Shown here: piece by piece, positions 50,677 through 61,707 of the stretch | Position numbering within the stretch: the first letter of the stretch is position 1 | How the letters are laid out: each line of letters begins with the position of its first letter | Assembly (NCBI RefSeq): GCF_030409335.1 | Contig: NZ_JAUFPN010000204.1 | Coordinates: 36,810-100,809, forward strand | DNA: 64,000 nt | Direction: 5' to 3' | DNA from: Paeniroseomonas aquatica | GTDB lineage: Bacteria; Pseudomonadota; Alphaproteobacteria; Acetobacterales; Acetobacteraceae | Translations under genes and position numbers: made by a program | The notes under the pieces: model-generated | The model's database searches: none | The model's input: the letters and a program-made list of their open reading frames with translations, nothing else | Told to the model about the DNA's origin: nothing

Positions 50677-51787
50677 CGGCGCCCGGGCCGCGCTCAGGCC
50701 GCCGCTGCTGCGCCGGCTGCGGCCATTGGCGCTGGCGGCGGTGGTGCTGGCGCTGCTGGCCGGCGCGGGCTGGACCATCCACCGCTTCGTGACCCTGGTC
50801 TTCGTCGACGACGCCCGGGTGGCGGCGGACATGATCACCGTCTCCTCCCGCGTGCCGGGCTGGGTGGCGGAGGTGCGGGTCATCGCCGGCGACCAGGCGG
50901 CGGCCGGCAGCGTGCTGGTCCGCATCGACAGCCGCGAGCAGGCGCTGTTCCTGGCCGAGCTGGAGGCCCGGCTCGCCAGCCTCGACGCGCGGCGGCAGGA
51001 GCTCGAGGCGCGGGTCGCCATGGTCGACCTGCAGACCAGCAGCCAGCAGGCCGGGGCGCGGGCCAAGCTCGAGGTCTCCCGCGCGGCGCTGCCCTCGGCC
51101 GAGGCGGAGCGGATCTATGCCGAGGCCGAGTTCGGCCGGGCGATGCAGCTCATGAACAGCGGCAGCGGCACCCGCCAGCGCTACGACCAGGCGCGCAGCG
51201 GCCTCGATACCGCGCGGCAGAAGGTGCTGGGCGCCATCGCCGAGATCCAGAATGCCGAGGCGCAGATCGCCGCGGCGACGGCGGCGCGGGAGGAGCTGAA
51301 CGTACTGCGCCGCCAGCTCGACGGGCTCGACCCGCAGGGGCGGGAGGTGGCGGCGCAGCGCGACCGGGTGGCGCTCGACATCCGCGACCGCACCATCCTG
51401 ATGCCCTTCGACGGGGCGGTGGACCGGGTCTTCATCGACCCCGGGGAATACGTCGCGGCCGGGCAGCGGGTGCTGATGCTGCACGACCCGGCCCGGGTGC
51501 GGATCGAGGCCAACGTGCGGGAGACCGAGATCCGCCATTTCCGCCCCGGCACCCCGGTGCGCGTCGCGGTCGATGCCATCCCCGGCCGGGTCTTCGAGGC
51601 GGTGGTGGAGCGCGTCGCCGGGGCCGCCACCAGCGAATTCGCCCTGCTGCCGAGCCCGAACCCGAGCGGCAATTTCACCAAGATCACCCAGCGCCTGCCG
51701 GTCCGCATCGCACTGCGGCCGGCGCCGGAGCCCGGCCTGCTGCGGCCGGGGATGATGGTGCAGATCGAGGCTTCCGCGGGTGAGTGA
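50657..51787 (+). CDS. EmrA/HlyD-type membrane-fusion protein
   Basis: A 376-residue protein with GGAGG before the ATG. One N-terminal membrane segment (LALAAVVLALLAGAGWTI) is followed by a biotinyl-lipoyl half (SRVPGWVAEVRVIAGDQ), a coiled-coil hairpin (about 100-220) and the second lipoyl half (RTILMPFDGAVDRVFIDPGEYV). With the MFS partner and an outer-membrane channel it would form a tripartite efflux pump for drugs or hydrophobic acids. The stop overlaps the start of the MFS gene by 8 bases. Confidence 0.93.
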   Translation: MDVGPSSGARAALRPPLLRRLRPLALAAVVLALLAGAGWTIHRFVTLVFVDDARVAADMITVSSRVPGWVAEVRVIAGDQAAAGSVLVRIDSREQALFLAELEARLASLDARRQELEARVAMVDLQTSSQQAGARAKLEVSRAALPSAEAERIYAEAEFGRAMQLMNSGSGTRQRYDQARSGLDTARQKVLGAIAEIQNAEAQIAAATAAREELNVLRRQLDGLDPQGREVAAQRDRVALDIRDRTILMPFDGAVDRVFIDPGEYVAAGQRVLMLHDPARVRIEANVRETEIRHFRPGTPVRVAVDAIPGRVFEAVVERVAGAATSEFALLPSPNPSGNFTKITQRLPVRIALRPAPEPGLLRPGMMVQIEASAGE

Positions 51788-53405
51788 CGCCGCGGCACCG
51801 GCCCTCCCGCCGGTGCCGCGGCGGACGCTGGAGAGCCTCGGCGCCCGCTTCGGCCCCTCCTACCGCTGGCTGGTCACCGTCGCGGCGATGATCGGGACCA
51901 TCGCCACCATCCTGTCCTCGACCATCGTCAACGTCGCGCTGCCCGACGTGATGGGCGCCTTCGGCATCGGCCAGGACGAGGCGCAGCTGCTCTCGACCGG
52001 CTTCCTCGCCGCCGTCACCGGCACCATGCTGCTCAATGCCTGGCTGGTCGACAGCTTCGGCTGCCGGGCGACCTATGCCGGCTCGGTCGCGCTCTTCCTG
52101 GTCGGCTCGGCGGTCTCGGGCCTGGCGCCGAACGAGGGGCTGCTGATCGCCGGCCGCATCCTGCAGGGCGCCTCGGCGGGGATGCTGCAGCCGCTGGCGA
52201 TGCAGATCATCTTCCAGGTCTTCCCGCCGGAGAAGCGCGGCTCGGCCATGGGGATCTATGCCGTCGGCATCGTGCTGGCGCCGGCGCTGGGGCCGACCAT
52301 CGGCGGGCTGATGGTCGACAACTACGGCTGGCGCAGCGTCTTCTTCCTGGCGGTGCCCTTCTCCCTCATCGGGCTGGCGATGGGCCTCGTCTTCATGCCG
52401 GACCGGGCGGGGGAGGGGCCGCGGCGGCGCTTCGACAGCCTCGGCTTCCTGCTGCTGATCCTGGCGCTGGCGGCGCTGCTCACCGGGCTGTCGAGCGGGC
52501 AGCAGCAGGGCTGGGGGTCGAAGCGGGTCGATATGGAACTCGGCATCGCGCTGCTGGCCGCGCTCGGCTTCCTGGCCTGGGAGTGGCGCTGCCCGGCGCC
52601 GCTGCTGAACCCGCGCATCTTCCTCCACCGCGGCTTCGCCGGGGCCTTCGCCGTCGCGCTGGTCTATGGCGCCTGCATCTTCGGCACCACCTACCTGCTG
52701 CCGCTGTTCGTGCAGACGGTGCAGGGCTATACCGCGACGCGCGCGGGCCTGGTGCTGATGCCGGCCGGGCTGATTCTGGTGGCGGTCTTCCCGATCGCCG
52801 GCCGGCTGGCCGACCGGGTGCCGGTCTGGCAGCCGATCGCCGCCGGGCTGCTGCTGTTCGCGCTGTCCTGCTGGCTGCTGCGCGGGGTGCATACCGACAC
52901 CCCCTTCTGGACCCTGGCGCTCTGGATCCTGGTCGGCCGGGTCGGGCTGGGGCTGGCCATGCCCAGCATGAATGCCGGGGCGCTGCGAGCGCTGCCGCCG
53001 CGCTTCCTCGGCCAGGGGGCGGGGGGAATTAATTTCGCCCGGCAGTTCGGCGGAGCGCTCGGGGTGAACCTGCTGTCGATCTGGCTGGAGCGGCATGTCG
53101 AGCTGCATGCCCAGGCGCTGACCGCGACCCAGGACGGCGGCGGTGCGGCGACGCTCGACTACCTGCGGATGGTGCAGGGGATGCTGGCGCAGGAAGGCGT
53201 GCCGGCGACCGAGCTGCTCGCCGGCTCCTACGAGTATCTCGGCCGGGCGGTGCAGGCGCAGGCGGCGATGCTGGGCTTCCGCGACGGCTTCCTCGCGGTC
53301 GCCGTCGCCTGCCTGGTGGCGGTGCTGCCGGCGCTGGCGCTGCGGCGCGGCAGGTCGGCCGAGAGCCCGGCGCCAGGGACCCCGCTCAGGGCCGGCGCGG
53401 GGTGA
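51780..53405 (+). CDS. EmrB-type MFS drug:proton antiporter (DHA2)
   Basis: A 541-residue protein with about 14 membrane segments. DHA2 markers are STIVNVALPDVMGAFG, a motif-A region, and AGRILQGASAGMLQPLAMQIIFQVFP (motif C-like segment). The GTG start overlaps the EmrA-like gene, so pump parts are made together under MarR control. The final 20 bases overlap the 3' end of the convergent SOUL gene. Confidence 0.94.
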   Translation: MSDAAAPALPPVPRRTLESLGARFGPSYRWLVTVAAMIGTIATILSSTIVNVALPDVMGAFGIGQDEAQLLSTGFLAAVTGTMLLNAWLVDSFGCRATYAGSVALFLVGSAVSGLAPNEGLLIAGRILQGASAGMLQPLAMQIIFQVFPPEKRGSAMGIYAVGIVLAPALGPTIGGLMVDNYGWRSVFFLAVPFSLIGLAMGLVFMPDRAGEGPRRRFDSLGFLLLILALAALLTGLSSGQQQGWGSKRVDMELGIALLAALGFLAWEWRCPAPLLNPRIFLHRGFAGAFAVALVYGACIFGTTYLLPLFVQTVQGYTATRAGLVLMPAGLILVAVFPIAGRLADRVPVWQPIAAGLLLFALSCWLLRGVHTDTPFWTLALWILVGRVGLGLAMPSMNAGALRALPPRFLGQGAGGINFARQFGGALGVNLLSIWLERHVELHAQALTATQDGGGAATLDYLRMVQGMLAQEGVPATELLAGSYEYLGRAVQAQAAMLGFRDGFLAVAVACLVAVLPALALRRGRSAESPAPGTPLRAGAG

Positions 53406-54018
53406 CCGCGACGACCGCTTCGTTGCGGCGGGCGGGCGGCAGGGTCCAGGGCGGGTCGTAGAACCAGTCGAAGGGCTCGCCGGCGGCCTGCCAGGGGCCG
53501 GTGGCCAGCGCCGCGAGCAAGGCGGCACGCTGCCTGGCCGCCGCCGCCGCGCCGGGGAGGCCGGCATAGCGCAGCACGGCGAGGGTTTCGGCCGGGACCT
53601 CGGCGATGGTGACGCGGGGGTCGTCGGGGATGGGCAGGGCTTCGCGGGTGAAGCGCGCCGGCATGTAGAAGCGGATGGTCCAGCCGTCGGCCGTGGCGGC
53701 GGCGGCGACCGGGGCGGTCATGGCGATGCGCTCGGGGGCCTGCGCCACCGGCGCGGTCATGGCGATGCGGGCCTGGCCGCGGTTGGCGCCGAAGATGTAG
53801 CCGGCAAGGCGGCGGAAGCCCTCGCGCCGGGCGGCCTCCTCGCTGTCGGCGGCGACCAGGGTCTCGGCGGCGAGGCGCGAGGCGTAGCGGCGGATCTCGA
53901 GCGGACCCTGCCGGTCCAGCACCTCGAAGCGCGGCTCCTCCGTCCCCGACCTCACGCCGATGACCGAGCAGGCGCCGAGCAGCAGGGCCGTGGCGGCGGA
54001 GAGCAGGCGAGGGAGCAT
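53386..54018 (-). CDS. SOUL-family haem-binding lipoprotein
   Basis: A 210-residue protein with a lipoprotein signal (LLSAATALLLGACS, C17 lipidated). The SOUL fold is seen in PRFEVLDRQGPLEIRRYASRLAAETLV, GYIFGANRGQARIAMTAPV, and the C-terminal WFYDPPWTLPPARRNEAVV. SOUL/HBP proteins bind haem or tetrapyrroles. It lies 57 bp after the ccmB gene on the same strand, a plausible haem-handling partner at the membrane. Its 3' end overlaps the convergent MFS gene. Confidence 0.92.
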   Translation of the reverse strand: MLPRLLSAATALLLGACSVIGVRSGTEEPRFEVLDRQGPLEIRRYASRLAAETLVAADSEEAARREGFRRLAGYIFGANRGQARIAMTAPVAQAPERIAMTAPVAAAATADGWTIRFYMPARFTREALPIPDDPRVTIAEVPAETLAVLRYAGLPGAAAAARQRAALLAALATGPWQAAGEPFDWFYDPPWTLPPARRNEAVVAVTPRRP

Positions 54019-54075
54019 GGGCCGGGGTCCTTCATCCCTGCAGCAGATGGGGAGGGATGCGGCGGCAGGGAGGGG

Positions 54076-54735
54076 CTACTCGACCCGCAGCGCGGCGCCC
54101 GCCGCCAGCGGCGCCAGCGGCAGCGCGCCGGCCAACAGGGCGCCGAGCAGCAGCAGGTAGGGCCGCGCCGGGAGGCCGGCGGCCGCGGCCTCGATCCCGG
54201 CGGCGCCGAAGATCACCGCCGGGATGGCCAGCGGCAGCACCAGCAGCGGCAGCAGCACGCCGCCGCGGCGGGCACCCAGCGTCAGCGCCGCGCCGGCGAC
54301 ACCCAGCAGCGACAGGAAGCCGGTGGCCAGGCCGAGCGCGGCCATGGCGGCCGGCCAGGCGCCGGGCGCCAGGTTCAGCATGGCGGCGGCGATGGGGGTC
54401 GCCAGCAGCAGCGGCAGCCCGGTGGTCAGCCAATGCGCCGCGGCCTTGGCCAGCGCCACGGCGGCAGGGCCGATGCCCGAGAGCAGCAGCTGGTCGAGGG
54501 TGCCGTCCTCGGCATCGGCACCGAACAGCCGGTCCAGCGGCAGCAGCGCCGCCAGCAGCGCCGAGGCCAGCAGGGCACCGGGGGCCAGCCGCGCCAGCGC
54601 CTCGGGCGCCGGGCCGATGCCGAAGGGAAACAGCGCCGCGACCAGCACGAAGAACATCACCGCGGCGAGCGAATCGGCGGGGTGGCGCAGCGCCAGCCGC
54701 AGCTCCCGCCCGAGCAGGGCCCGCCAGGCGCTCAC
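54076..54735 (-). CDS. ccmB: Haem exporter membrane subunit CcmB
   Basis: A 219-residue membrane protein starting [21 protein letters not shown], with six hydrophobic segments and FGADAEDGTLDQLLLSG, the CcmB hallmark after the first helices. CcmAB is the ABC module of cytochrome c maturation system I, working with CcmC and CcmE to load haem. The GTG start overlaps the ccmA TGA (GTGA). No ccmCDEFGHI genes are seen here. Confidence 0.93.
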   Translation of the reverse strand: MSAWRALLGRELRLALRHPADSLAAVMFFVLVAALFPFGIGPAPEALARLAPGALLASALLAALLPLDRLFGADAEDGTLDQLLLSGIGPAAVALAKAAAHWLTTGLPLLLATPIAAAMLNLAPGAWPAAMAALGLATGFLSLLGVAGAALTLGARRGGVLLPLLVLPLAIPAVIFGAAGIEAAAAGLPARPYLLLLGALLAGALPLAPLAAGAALRVE

Positions 54736-55322
54736 AGCCGCAGCTCCCGCGCGCCGGGCAGGGGGAGGGGGAGGTGGGTGGCGGCCAGCACCATGCCGCC
54801 GGCGGCGCGGTGCCGCGCCAGCAGGGTGCCGAGCCGGGCGACCGAGGCGGCGTCGAGCCCGACGGTCGGCTCGTCCAGCAGCCAGAGCGCGGCCGGCGCC
54901 AGGGCCAGCCGGGCCAGGGCCAGCCGGCGCTTCTGGCCGGAGGAGAGGATGCGGGCCGGGAGCTCCGCCAGCGGGGCGAGGCCGAGCTCGGCCAGCGCCG
55001 CCTCCGGCGTGCCGCCCCAGAGCCGGGCGAAGAAGGCGAGGTTCTCCCGCGCCGTCAGCGCCAGCTTCAGCGAATCCTGGTGCGAGAGGTAGCGGAGCCG
55101 GGCGGCATGGCCGGCGCGGTCGGCCAGGGCATCCTCGCCGTCCCACAGCAGGCGCCCCTCGGCCGGAGTGAGCAGCCCGGCCAGCAGCCGCAGCAGGCTC
55201 GACTTGCCGGCGCCGTTGGCGCCGACCAGCAGCACCGCCTCCCCCAACCCCAGGGTGAAGGACAGGCCGGCGAAGATCGCCCGCTCGCCGCGGAGGCACG
55301 CCAGGTTGTCGGCTTCGAGCAC
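54732..55322 (-). CDS. ccmA: Haem exporter ATPase CcmA
   Basis: A 196-residue ATPase with Walker [12 protein letters not shown], signature [16 protein letters not shown] and Walker [13 protein letters not shown]. The short length and [18 protein letters not shown] region are those of CcmA. It powers release of holo-CcmE during cytochrome c maturation. The GTG start at 55322 gives a normal N-terminus; the longer upstream frame is antisense to the acnA leader. Divergent from acnA, a layout often seen in alphaproteobacteria. Confidence 0.93.
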   Translation of the reverse strand: MLEADNLACLRGERAIFAGLSFTLGLGEAVLLVGANGAGKSSLLRLLAGLLTPAEGRLLWDGEDALADRAGHAARLRYLSHQDSLKLALTARENLAFFARLWGGTPEAALAELGLAPLAELPARILSSGQKRRLALARLALAPAALWLLDEPTVGLDAASVARLGTLLARHRAAGGMVLAATHLPLPLPGARELRL

Positions 55323-55351
55323 GGCCAGTTGCGAACCTCTCTCATCTGGCC

Positions 55352-55357
55352 TTGACA
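55352..55357 (+). promoter_or_regulatory. TTGACA, candidate -35 of acnA
   Basis: A consensus TTGACA lies about 100 bp before the acnA ATG in the ccmA/acnA divergent gap. No good -10 hexamer stands at 17 bp, so only the -35 match is direct. Confidence 0.3.
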
Positions 55358-55458
55358 AAGCCGCAGGCCATGGACCGGCATGCGGCAGCGTGGTTAAAAC
55401 CGGCCTCTCCGCATCGCACCATAGCCGATGCCGACACCGGAAAAAGGGCCCCCGGACC

Positions 55459-58155
<2,697 letters not shown>

Positions 58156-58180
58156 GCCGGCCTTCCTGCCGGGGTTACGG

Positions 58181-58215
58181 AAGGGCGCGGTCCGCAGGGG
58201 CCGCGCCCTTTTCCT
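58181..58215 (+). terminator. Rho-independent terminator of acnA
   Basis: AAGGGCGCGG and CCGCGCCCTT form a perfect 10-bp stem with a 10-base loop, running into TTTTCCTT, 25 bp after the acnA stop. Confidence 0.9.
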
Positions 58216-58276
58216 TGCCCGGGTCCCGGCCTAGCCTCCGCCGGCGGGTGCCAAGATGCCCGCCGGAGGAAGACCC

Positions 58277-59224
58277 ATGACCGACTTCAACACGCCGCGC
58301 CGGGCGCTGCTCGGCGCCGCCGGCGCCCTGCTCGCCGCGCCCGCCCTAGCCCAGGCGCAAGCGGCCGGCGCCGTGCCCTTCTCCACCGGCACCGACAGGC
58401 CGAAGCTGGCGGCGCCGCCCTTCGCCACCGACTGCCACTTCCACATCTACGACGACAAGTTCCCGCCGGCCCCGGGCGGCCTGCCGGCGCCCAACGCCTC
58501 GCCGGCCGATTACCGCAAGCTGCAGGCCCGCATCGGCACCACGCGGGGGGTGGTGGTGCAGCCCTCGCTCTATGGTACCGACAACCGGCCGACGCTGGAG
58601 GGCATGGCCGAGCTCGGCCCCAATTTCCGCGCCGTCGCGGTGGTGATCGACACGGTGACGGATGCCGAGTTGCAGCGCCTGCATGCAGCCGGCGTCCGTG
58701 GCATCCGCTTCAACCTCGTCCAGTCCGGGACGACGACGCCGGCCATGCTCGAGCCGCTGTCCCGCCGCATCGCACCGATGGGCTGGCATGTGCAATTGCA
58801 CATGCTTGGCGACCAGATCGCCGAGGCCGGTGACATGCTGCAACGGCTGCCCAGCCGAGTGGTCTTCGATCATCGTGGGCGGCTGCCGCAACCAGCGGGC
58901 GTGAACCACCCCGCCTTTGCGGTCATGCGGCGCATGCTCGACAAGGGCAATACCTGGGTCAAGATCTCCGGGGCCTACATGGAATCCCCAGGTGGGCCGC
59001 CCGACTACCCCGAGAGCACCGCTGTCGCCAAAGCCTTCGTCGCCGCCAACCCGGAGCGCATGGTCTGGGGCAGCGACTGGCCGCACCCGACCGAGAAGCC
59101 GGACAACAAGCCGAATGACGCGGTGCTGTTCGACCTGCTGAGCAGCTGGGTGCCCGATGTGGCGAAGCGGAACCGGGTGCTGGTCGACAACCCGGCGGAG
59201 CTCTACGACTTCCCGCGGGCCTGA
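58277..59224 (+). CDS. Exported amidohydrolase-family protein (PDC-hydrolase-like)
   Basis: A 315-residue protein starting MTDFNTPRRALLGAAGALLAAPALAQA, a twin-arginine-type signal with a GGAGGAAG ribosome site. The TIM-barrel amidohydrolase-2 fold shows TDCHFHIYDD (HxH), VVFDHRGRLPQ and the C-terminal WGSDWPHPTEKPD with the metal/catalytic Asp. This is the pattern of 2-pyrone-4,6-dicarboxylate lactonase and related hydrolases, here probably periplasmic. The substrate is unknown. The gene is single, between two terminators. Confidence 0.9.
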   Translation: MTDFNTPRRALLGAAGALLAAPALAQAQAAGAVPFSTGTDRPKLAAPPFATDCHFHIYDDKFPPAPGGLPAPNASPADYRKLQARIGTTRGVVVQPSLYGTDNRPTLEGMAELGPNFRAVAVVIDTVTDAELQRLHAAGVRGIRFNLVQSGTTTPAMLEPLSRRIAPMGWHVQLHMLGDQIAEAGDMLQRLPSRVVFDHRGRLPQPAGVNHPAFAVMRRMLDKGNTWVKISGAYMESPGGPPDYPESTAVAKAFVAANPERMVWGSDWPHPTEKPDNKPNDAVLFDLLSSWVPDVAKRNRVLVDNPAELYDFPRA

Positions 59225-59231
59225 GAATTGG

Positions 59232-59260
59232 CGAAGGGGGCCTCGCGGCCCCCTTCGTTC
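59232..59260. terminator. Bidirectional hairpin between amidohydrolase and rplI
   Basis: CGAAGGGGGCC (59232-59242) pairs with GGCCCCCTTCG (59247-59257) around a 4-base loop and leads into TTC. It lies 8 bp from the amidohydrolase stop and 23 bp from the rplI stop, so it can end both transcripts. Confidence 0.8.
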
Positions 59261-59279
59261 AATAATGCGGCAGGATGGT

Positions 59280-59831
59280 TCAGTCCTGCGCGGCGGCGCC
59301 GAGCTCGGCGCGCAGCTCGTCCTCGAGGGTCACTTCCTCCTCGCGGACGAGCGCCTCACCACGGGCCTGGCGGTCGGCCTCCTCCTGGCTGCGGGCGACG
59401 TTCACGGTCACCATGATATGCACCTCCGGGTGCAGCTCGACGCGGGTCGGGTGCAGGCCGAGCGTCTTGATCGGCTGCTCCAGCAGGACCTGGGTGCGGC
59501 TGACGGTGAGCCCGCCGTCCTTGCAGAGGTCGGCGATGTCACGCGCCGAGACGCTGCCGTACAGGCCGCCGCTCTCGCCCGCCTGGCGGATGATGATGAC
59601 CGAGAGCCCGGTGACCCGCTCGGCGATCCGCTCGGCTTCCTCGCGGCGCTTGATGTTCTGCGCCTCGAGCTGCACGCGCTGCTGCTCGAACTTCTCGAGG
59701 TTCGCCTTGTTGGCGCGGATGCCCTTGCCGAGCGGCAGCAGGAAGTTGCGGGCGTAGCCCGGCTTCACCTTCACCACCTCGCCCATCTGGCCAAGCTTCT
59801 CGACGCGCTGCATCAGGATGATGTCGATCAT
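59280..59831 (-). CDS. rplI: 50S ribosomal protein L9
   Basis: A 183-residue protein with the L9 signature [19 protein letters not shown] near residue 20, the long connecting helix and the C-terminal domain [14 protein letters not shown]. It binds 23S rRNA domain V. The C-terminus has an acidic tail (about 25 residues longer than the E. coli form). It is the last gene of the rpsF operon. Confidence 0.98.
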   Translation of the reverse strand: MIDIILMQRVEKLGQMGEVVKVKPGYARNFLLPLGKGIRANKANLEKFEQQRVQLEAQNIKRREEAERIAERVTGLSVIIIRQAGESGGLYGSVSARDIADLCKDGGLTVSRTQVLLEQPIKTLGLHPTRVELHPEVHIMVTVNVARSQEEADRQARGEALVREEEVTLEDELRAELGAAAQD

Positions 59832-59846
59832 GGAATTCGTCTCTCG

Positions 59847-60764
59847 TCAGCTGTTGCGCGGCGCCGGGCGCCGCCGGAATTGGTCATAGAGGCCGAGGCC
59901 GACGAGGCCGGGACCCATCATTTGCAGGAAGAGCAGCAGCAGCATGTAGAACAGCGCCAGCATCGGCAGCCGCGCGCGGCTGCCCCGGAGCCGGGCATGC
60001 ACGCCGCCGCACCCCTGCAGGAACAGCGGCACCAGCAGGATCAGCAGGCCCGACAGCGGCACCGCGTCACCACCCTCGGGCGAGGCCAGCAGCAGGCCGG
60101 CGGCAACCGCCGGCAGCAGCGGGTACCAGCGCGGCAGCCGCGCCGCCGTCCAGTCCGGTGCCGGCACCGCCAGCAGGCCGCGCCGGGCCAGGAAACGCTC
60201 GGCCGCCGCGGCATTGGCGAGCAGGGCGAGGCTGGACCAGAAGCCGATGGCCGCCGCCTTCACCCGCACCAGCTCCGCCACCATCGTCTCCGGCGCCGGC
60301 AGGCCGAGCCGGGCCAGGGCCAGCTCCACCGCGCGGCGCATGGCCGGCTCCAGCCCGCCATCGTCGGCGAGGAAGAGCGCGGCCAGCAGCAGCACGAAGC
60401 ACGGCCAGAGCCCGAGCAGGGCCAGCGGCAGGTCCAGCGTCACCCCGCCGTGGCGGAAGGCCGCCAGCAGCAGCAGCGGCACCGGCAGCCCGAACAGCGC
60501 CAGGAAGACCAGCACCGGGGTGCCGCCGCCCACCACCGCCAGCAGCACCACCGCCAGCAGCGCGCCGCCGACCGCCACGGCCGGGCCGAGGGCCAGGCCG
60601 GCGGCGAACAGCGGGAAGGGCGCCATCCAGAACAGCATCGTGCCGCCCGGCAGGCCGCGGAAGGCCCACATGGCAGCGACCGTCGCGGCCAGCCCTGCGG
60701 CCGCCGCGGCGTTCAGCCCTGCGCTATTCCAACCCGATGGAGCTGTCGCCGACACCGTCGCCAA
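59847..60764 (-). CDS. DUF2232-family membrane protein
   Basis: A 305-residue protein with about eight hydrophobic segments. Its position between rpsR and rplI is the standard one for DUF2232 proteins in alphaproteobacteria. The motif KAAAIGFWSSLALLANAAAAERFLARRG and the C-terminal QMMGPGLVGLGLYDQFRRRP fit the family. The function is unknown; the conserved linkage suggests co-regulation with ribosome synthesis. Confidence 0.87.
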   Translation of the reverse strand: MATVSATAPSGWNSAGLNAAAAAGLAATVAAMWAFRGLPGGTMLFWMAPFPLFAAGLALGPAVAVGGALLAVVLLAVVGGGTPVLVFLALFGLPVPLLLLAAFRHGGVTLDLPLALLGLWPCFVLLLAALFLADDGGLEPAMRRAVELALARLGLPAPETMVAELVRVKAAAIGFWSSLALLANAAAAERFLARRGLLAVPAPDWTAARLPRWYPLLPAVAAGLLLASPEGGDAVPLSGLLILLVPLFLQGCGGVHARLRGSRARLPMLALFYMLLLLFLQMMGPGLVGLGLYDQFRRRPAPRNS

Positions 60765-60786
60765 GCCTCACCTTCGGCCCTTGCCC

Positions 60787-61074
60787 CTAGTCGTTGATGA
60801 CGTAGGGGAGCAGCGCCAGGAAACGGGCGCGCTTGATGGCATTGGCCAGCTCGCGCTGCTTCTTCGCGCTCACCGCGGTGATGCGGCTCGGCACGATCTT
60901 GCCGCGCTCGCTCAGGAAGCGGGACAGCAGGCGCACGTCCTTGTAGTCGATCTTCGGCGCGTTCGGGCCGGAGAAAGGGCAGGACTTGCGGCGGCGGTAG
61001 AACGGGCGGCGGGCGCCGACGGCCGGGCGGCGGGCCGCCGGGGACATGTCGGAGGGGGGCTGATAATCGGACAT
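60787..61074 (-). CDS. rpsR: 30S ribosomal protein S18
   Basis: A 95-residue protein with the S18 core [39 protein letters not shown] and [22 protein letters not shown]. It contacts S6 and 16S rRNA on the platform. It starts 3 bp after the rpsF stop. Confidence 0.98.
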   Translation of the reverse strand: MSDYQPPSDMSPAARRPAVGARRPFYRRRKSCPFSGPNAPKIDYKDVRLLSRFLSERGKIVPSRITAVSAKKQRELANAIKRARFLALLPYVIND

Positions 61075-61077
61075 GGA

Positions 61078-61548
61078 TTACTCCTCCCCGCCCATCGACG
61101 GGTCCATTTCGTCACGCGGGCGGGCGCGGAATTCCTCGCGCTCGTCGCCACGCTCGCGGCGGCCGCTGGTGAAGCGGCCGGGCGGGCGGGGGCCGCGGAA
61201 GCCGCGGTCACGCTCGCGCTCCTCGCCGCGGCGCGTCAGGATGGCCGAGGGGGCCTCCTCGATCGCCTCGATGCGGAGCGTCATCTCGCGGAGCACGTCC
61301 TCGTTGAGCCCGAGCTGGCGCTCGGCTTCCTGCATCGCGGCCGGGGTGCTGTCGATGCCGAGGAGCATGTAGTGCCCCTTGCGGTTCTTCTTGATGCGGT
61401 AGGCGAGACCGCGCAGGCCCCAGTATTCGCGCTTCTTGACCTCACCACCGGCCTCGGTGATGACGGTGGCGACCTGTTCGGCGATGGTTTCGACCTGCTG
61501 CTGGGTCACGTCGTTGCGTGCGATGAACACGCATTCATAGAGCGGCAT
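61078..61548 (-). CDS. rpsF: 30S ribosomal protein S6
   Basis: A 156-residue protein with the S6 fold MPLYECVFIARNDVTQQQVETI, GLRGLAYRIKKNRKGHYMLLGIDSTPA. The last about 50 residues are an Arg/Glu/Gly-rich tail (RGEERERDRGFRGPRPPGR) beyond the E. coli length, likely disordered and RNA-contacting. It is the first gene of the operon; the leader sits at 61549-61700. Confidence 0.98.
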   Translation of the reverse strand: MPLYECVFIARNDVTQQQVETIAEQVATVITEAGGEVKKREYWGLRGLAYRIKKNRKGHYMLLGIDSTPAAMQEAERQLGLNEDVLREMTLRIEAIEEAPSAILTRRGEERERDRGFRGPRPPGRFTSGRRERGDEREEFRARPRDEMDPSMGGEE

Positions 61549-61676
61549 GATAACTCCTTCCCTCTGGCTGTCTCAGCCCGAGGCCCAGGAGGCAGGATGC
61601 CGCCGGGCGCACATAGGCATAGCCGCGCGCGATGCCTTCCGCGGCGGCAGGGAGGGCGCCTTCAAGCACGCCAGGG

Positions 61677-61698
61677 GGGGCGAGCGCAAGCCCGCCCC
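61677..61698 (-). terminator. GCAA-loop hairpin after the peptide-receptor gene
   Basis: GGGGCGAGC (61677-61685) and GCCCGCCCC (61690-61698) pair with one mismatch around a GCAA loop, just downstream of the receptor gene stop on the minus strand. There is no U-tract, so this is a weak call. Confidence 0.4.
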
Positions 61699-61707
61699 GC
61701 GCCGCCG

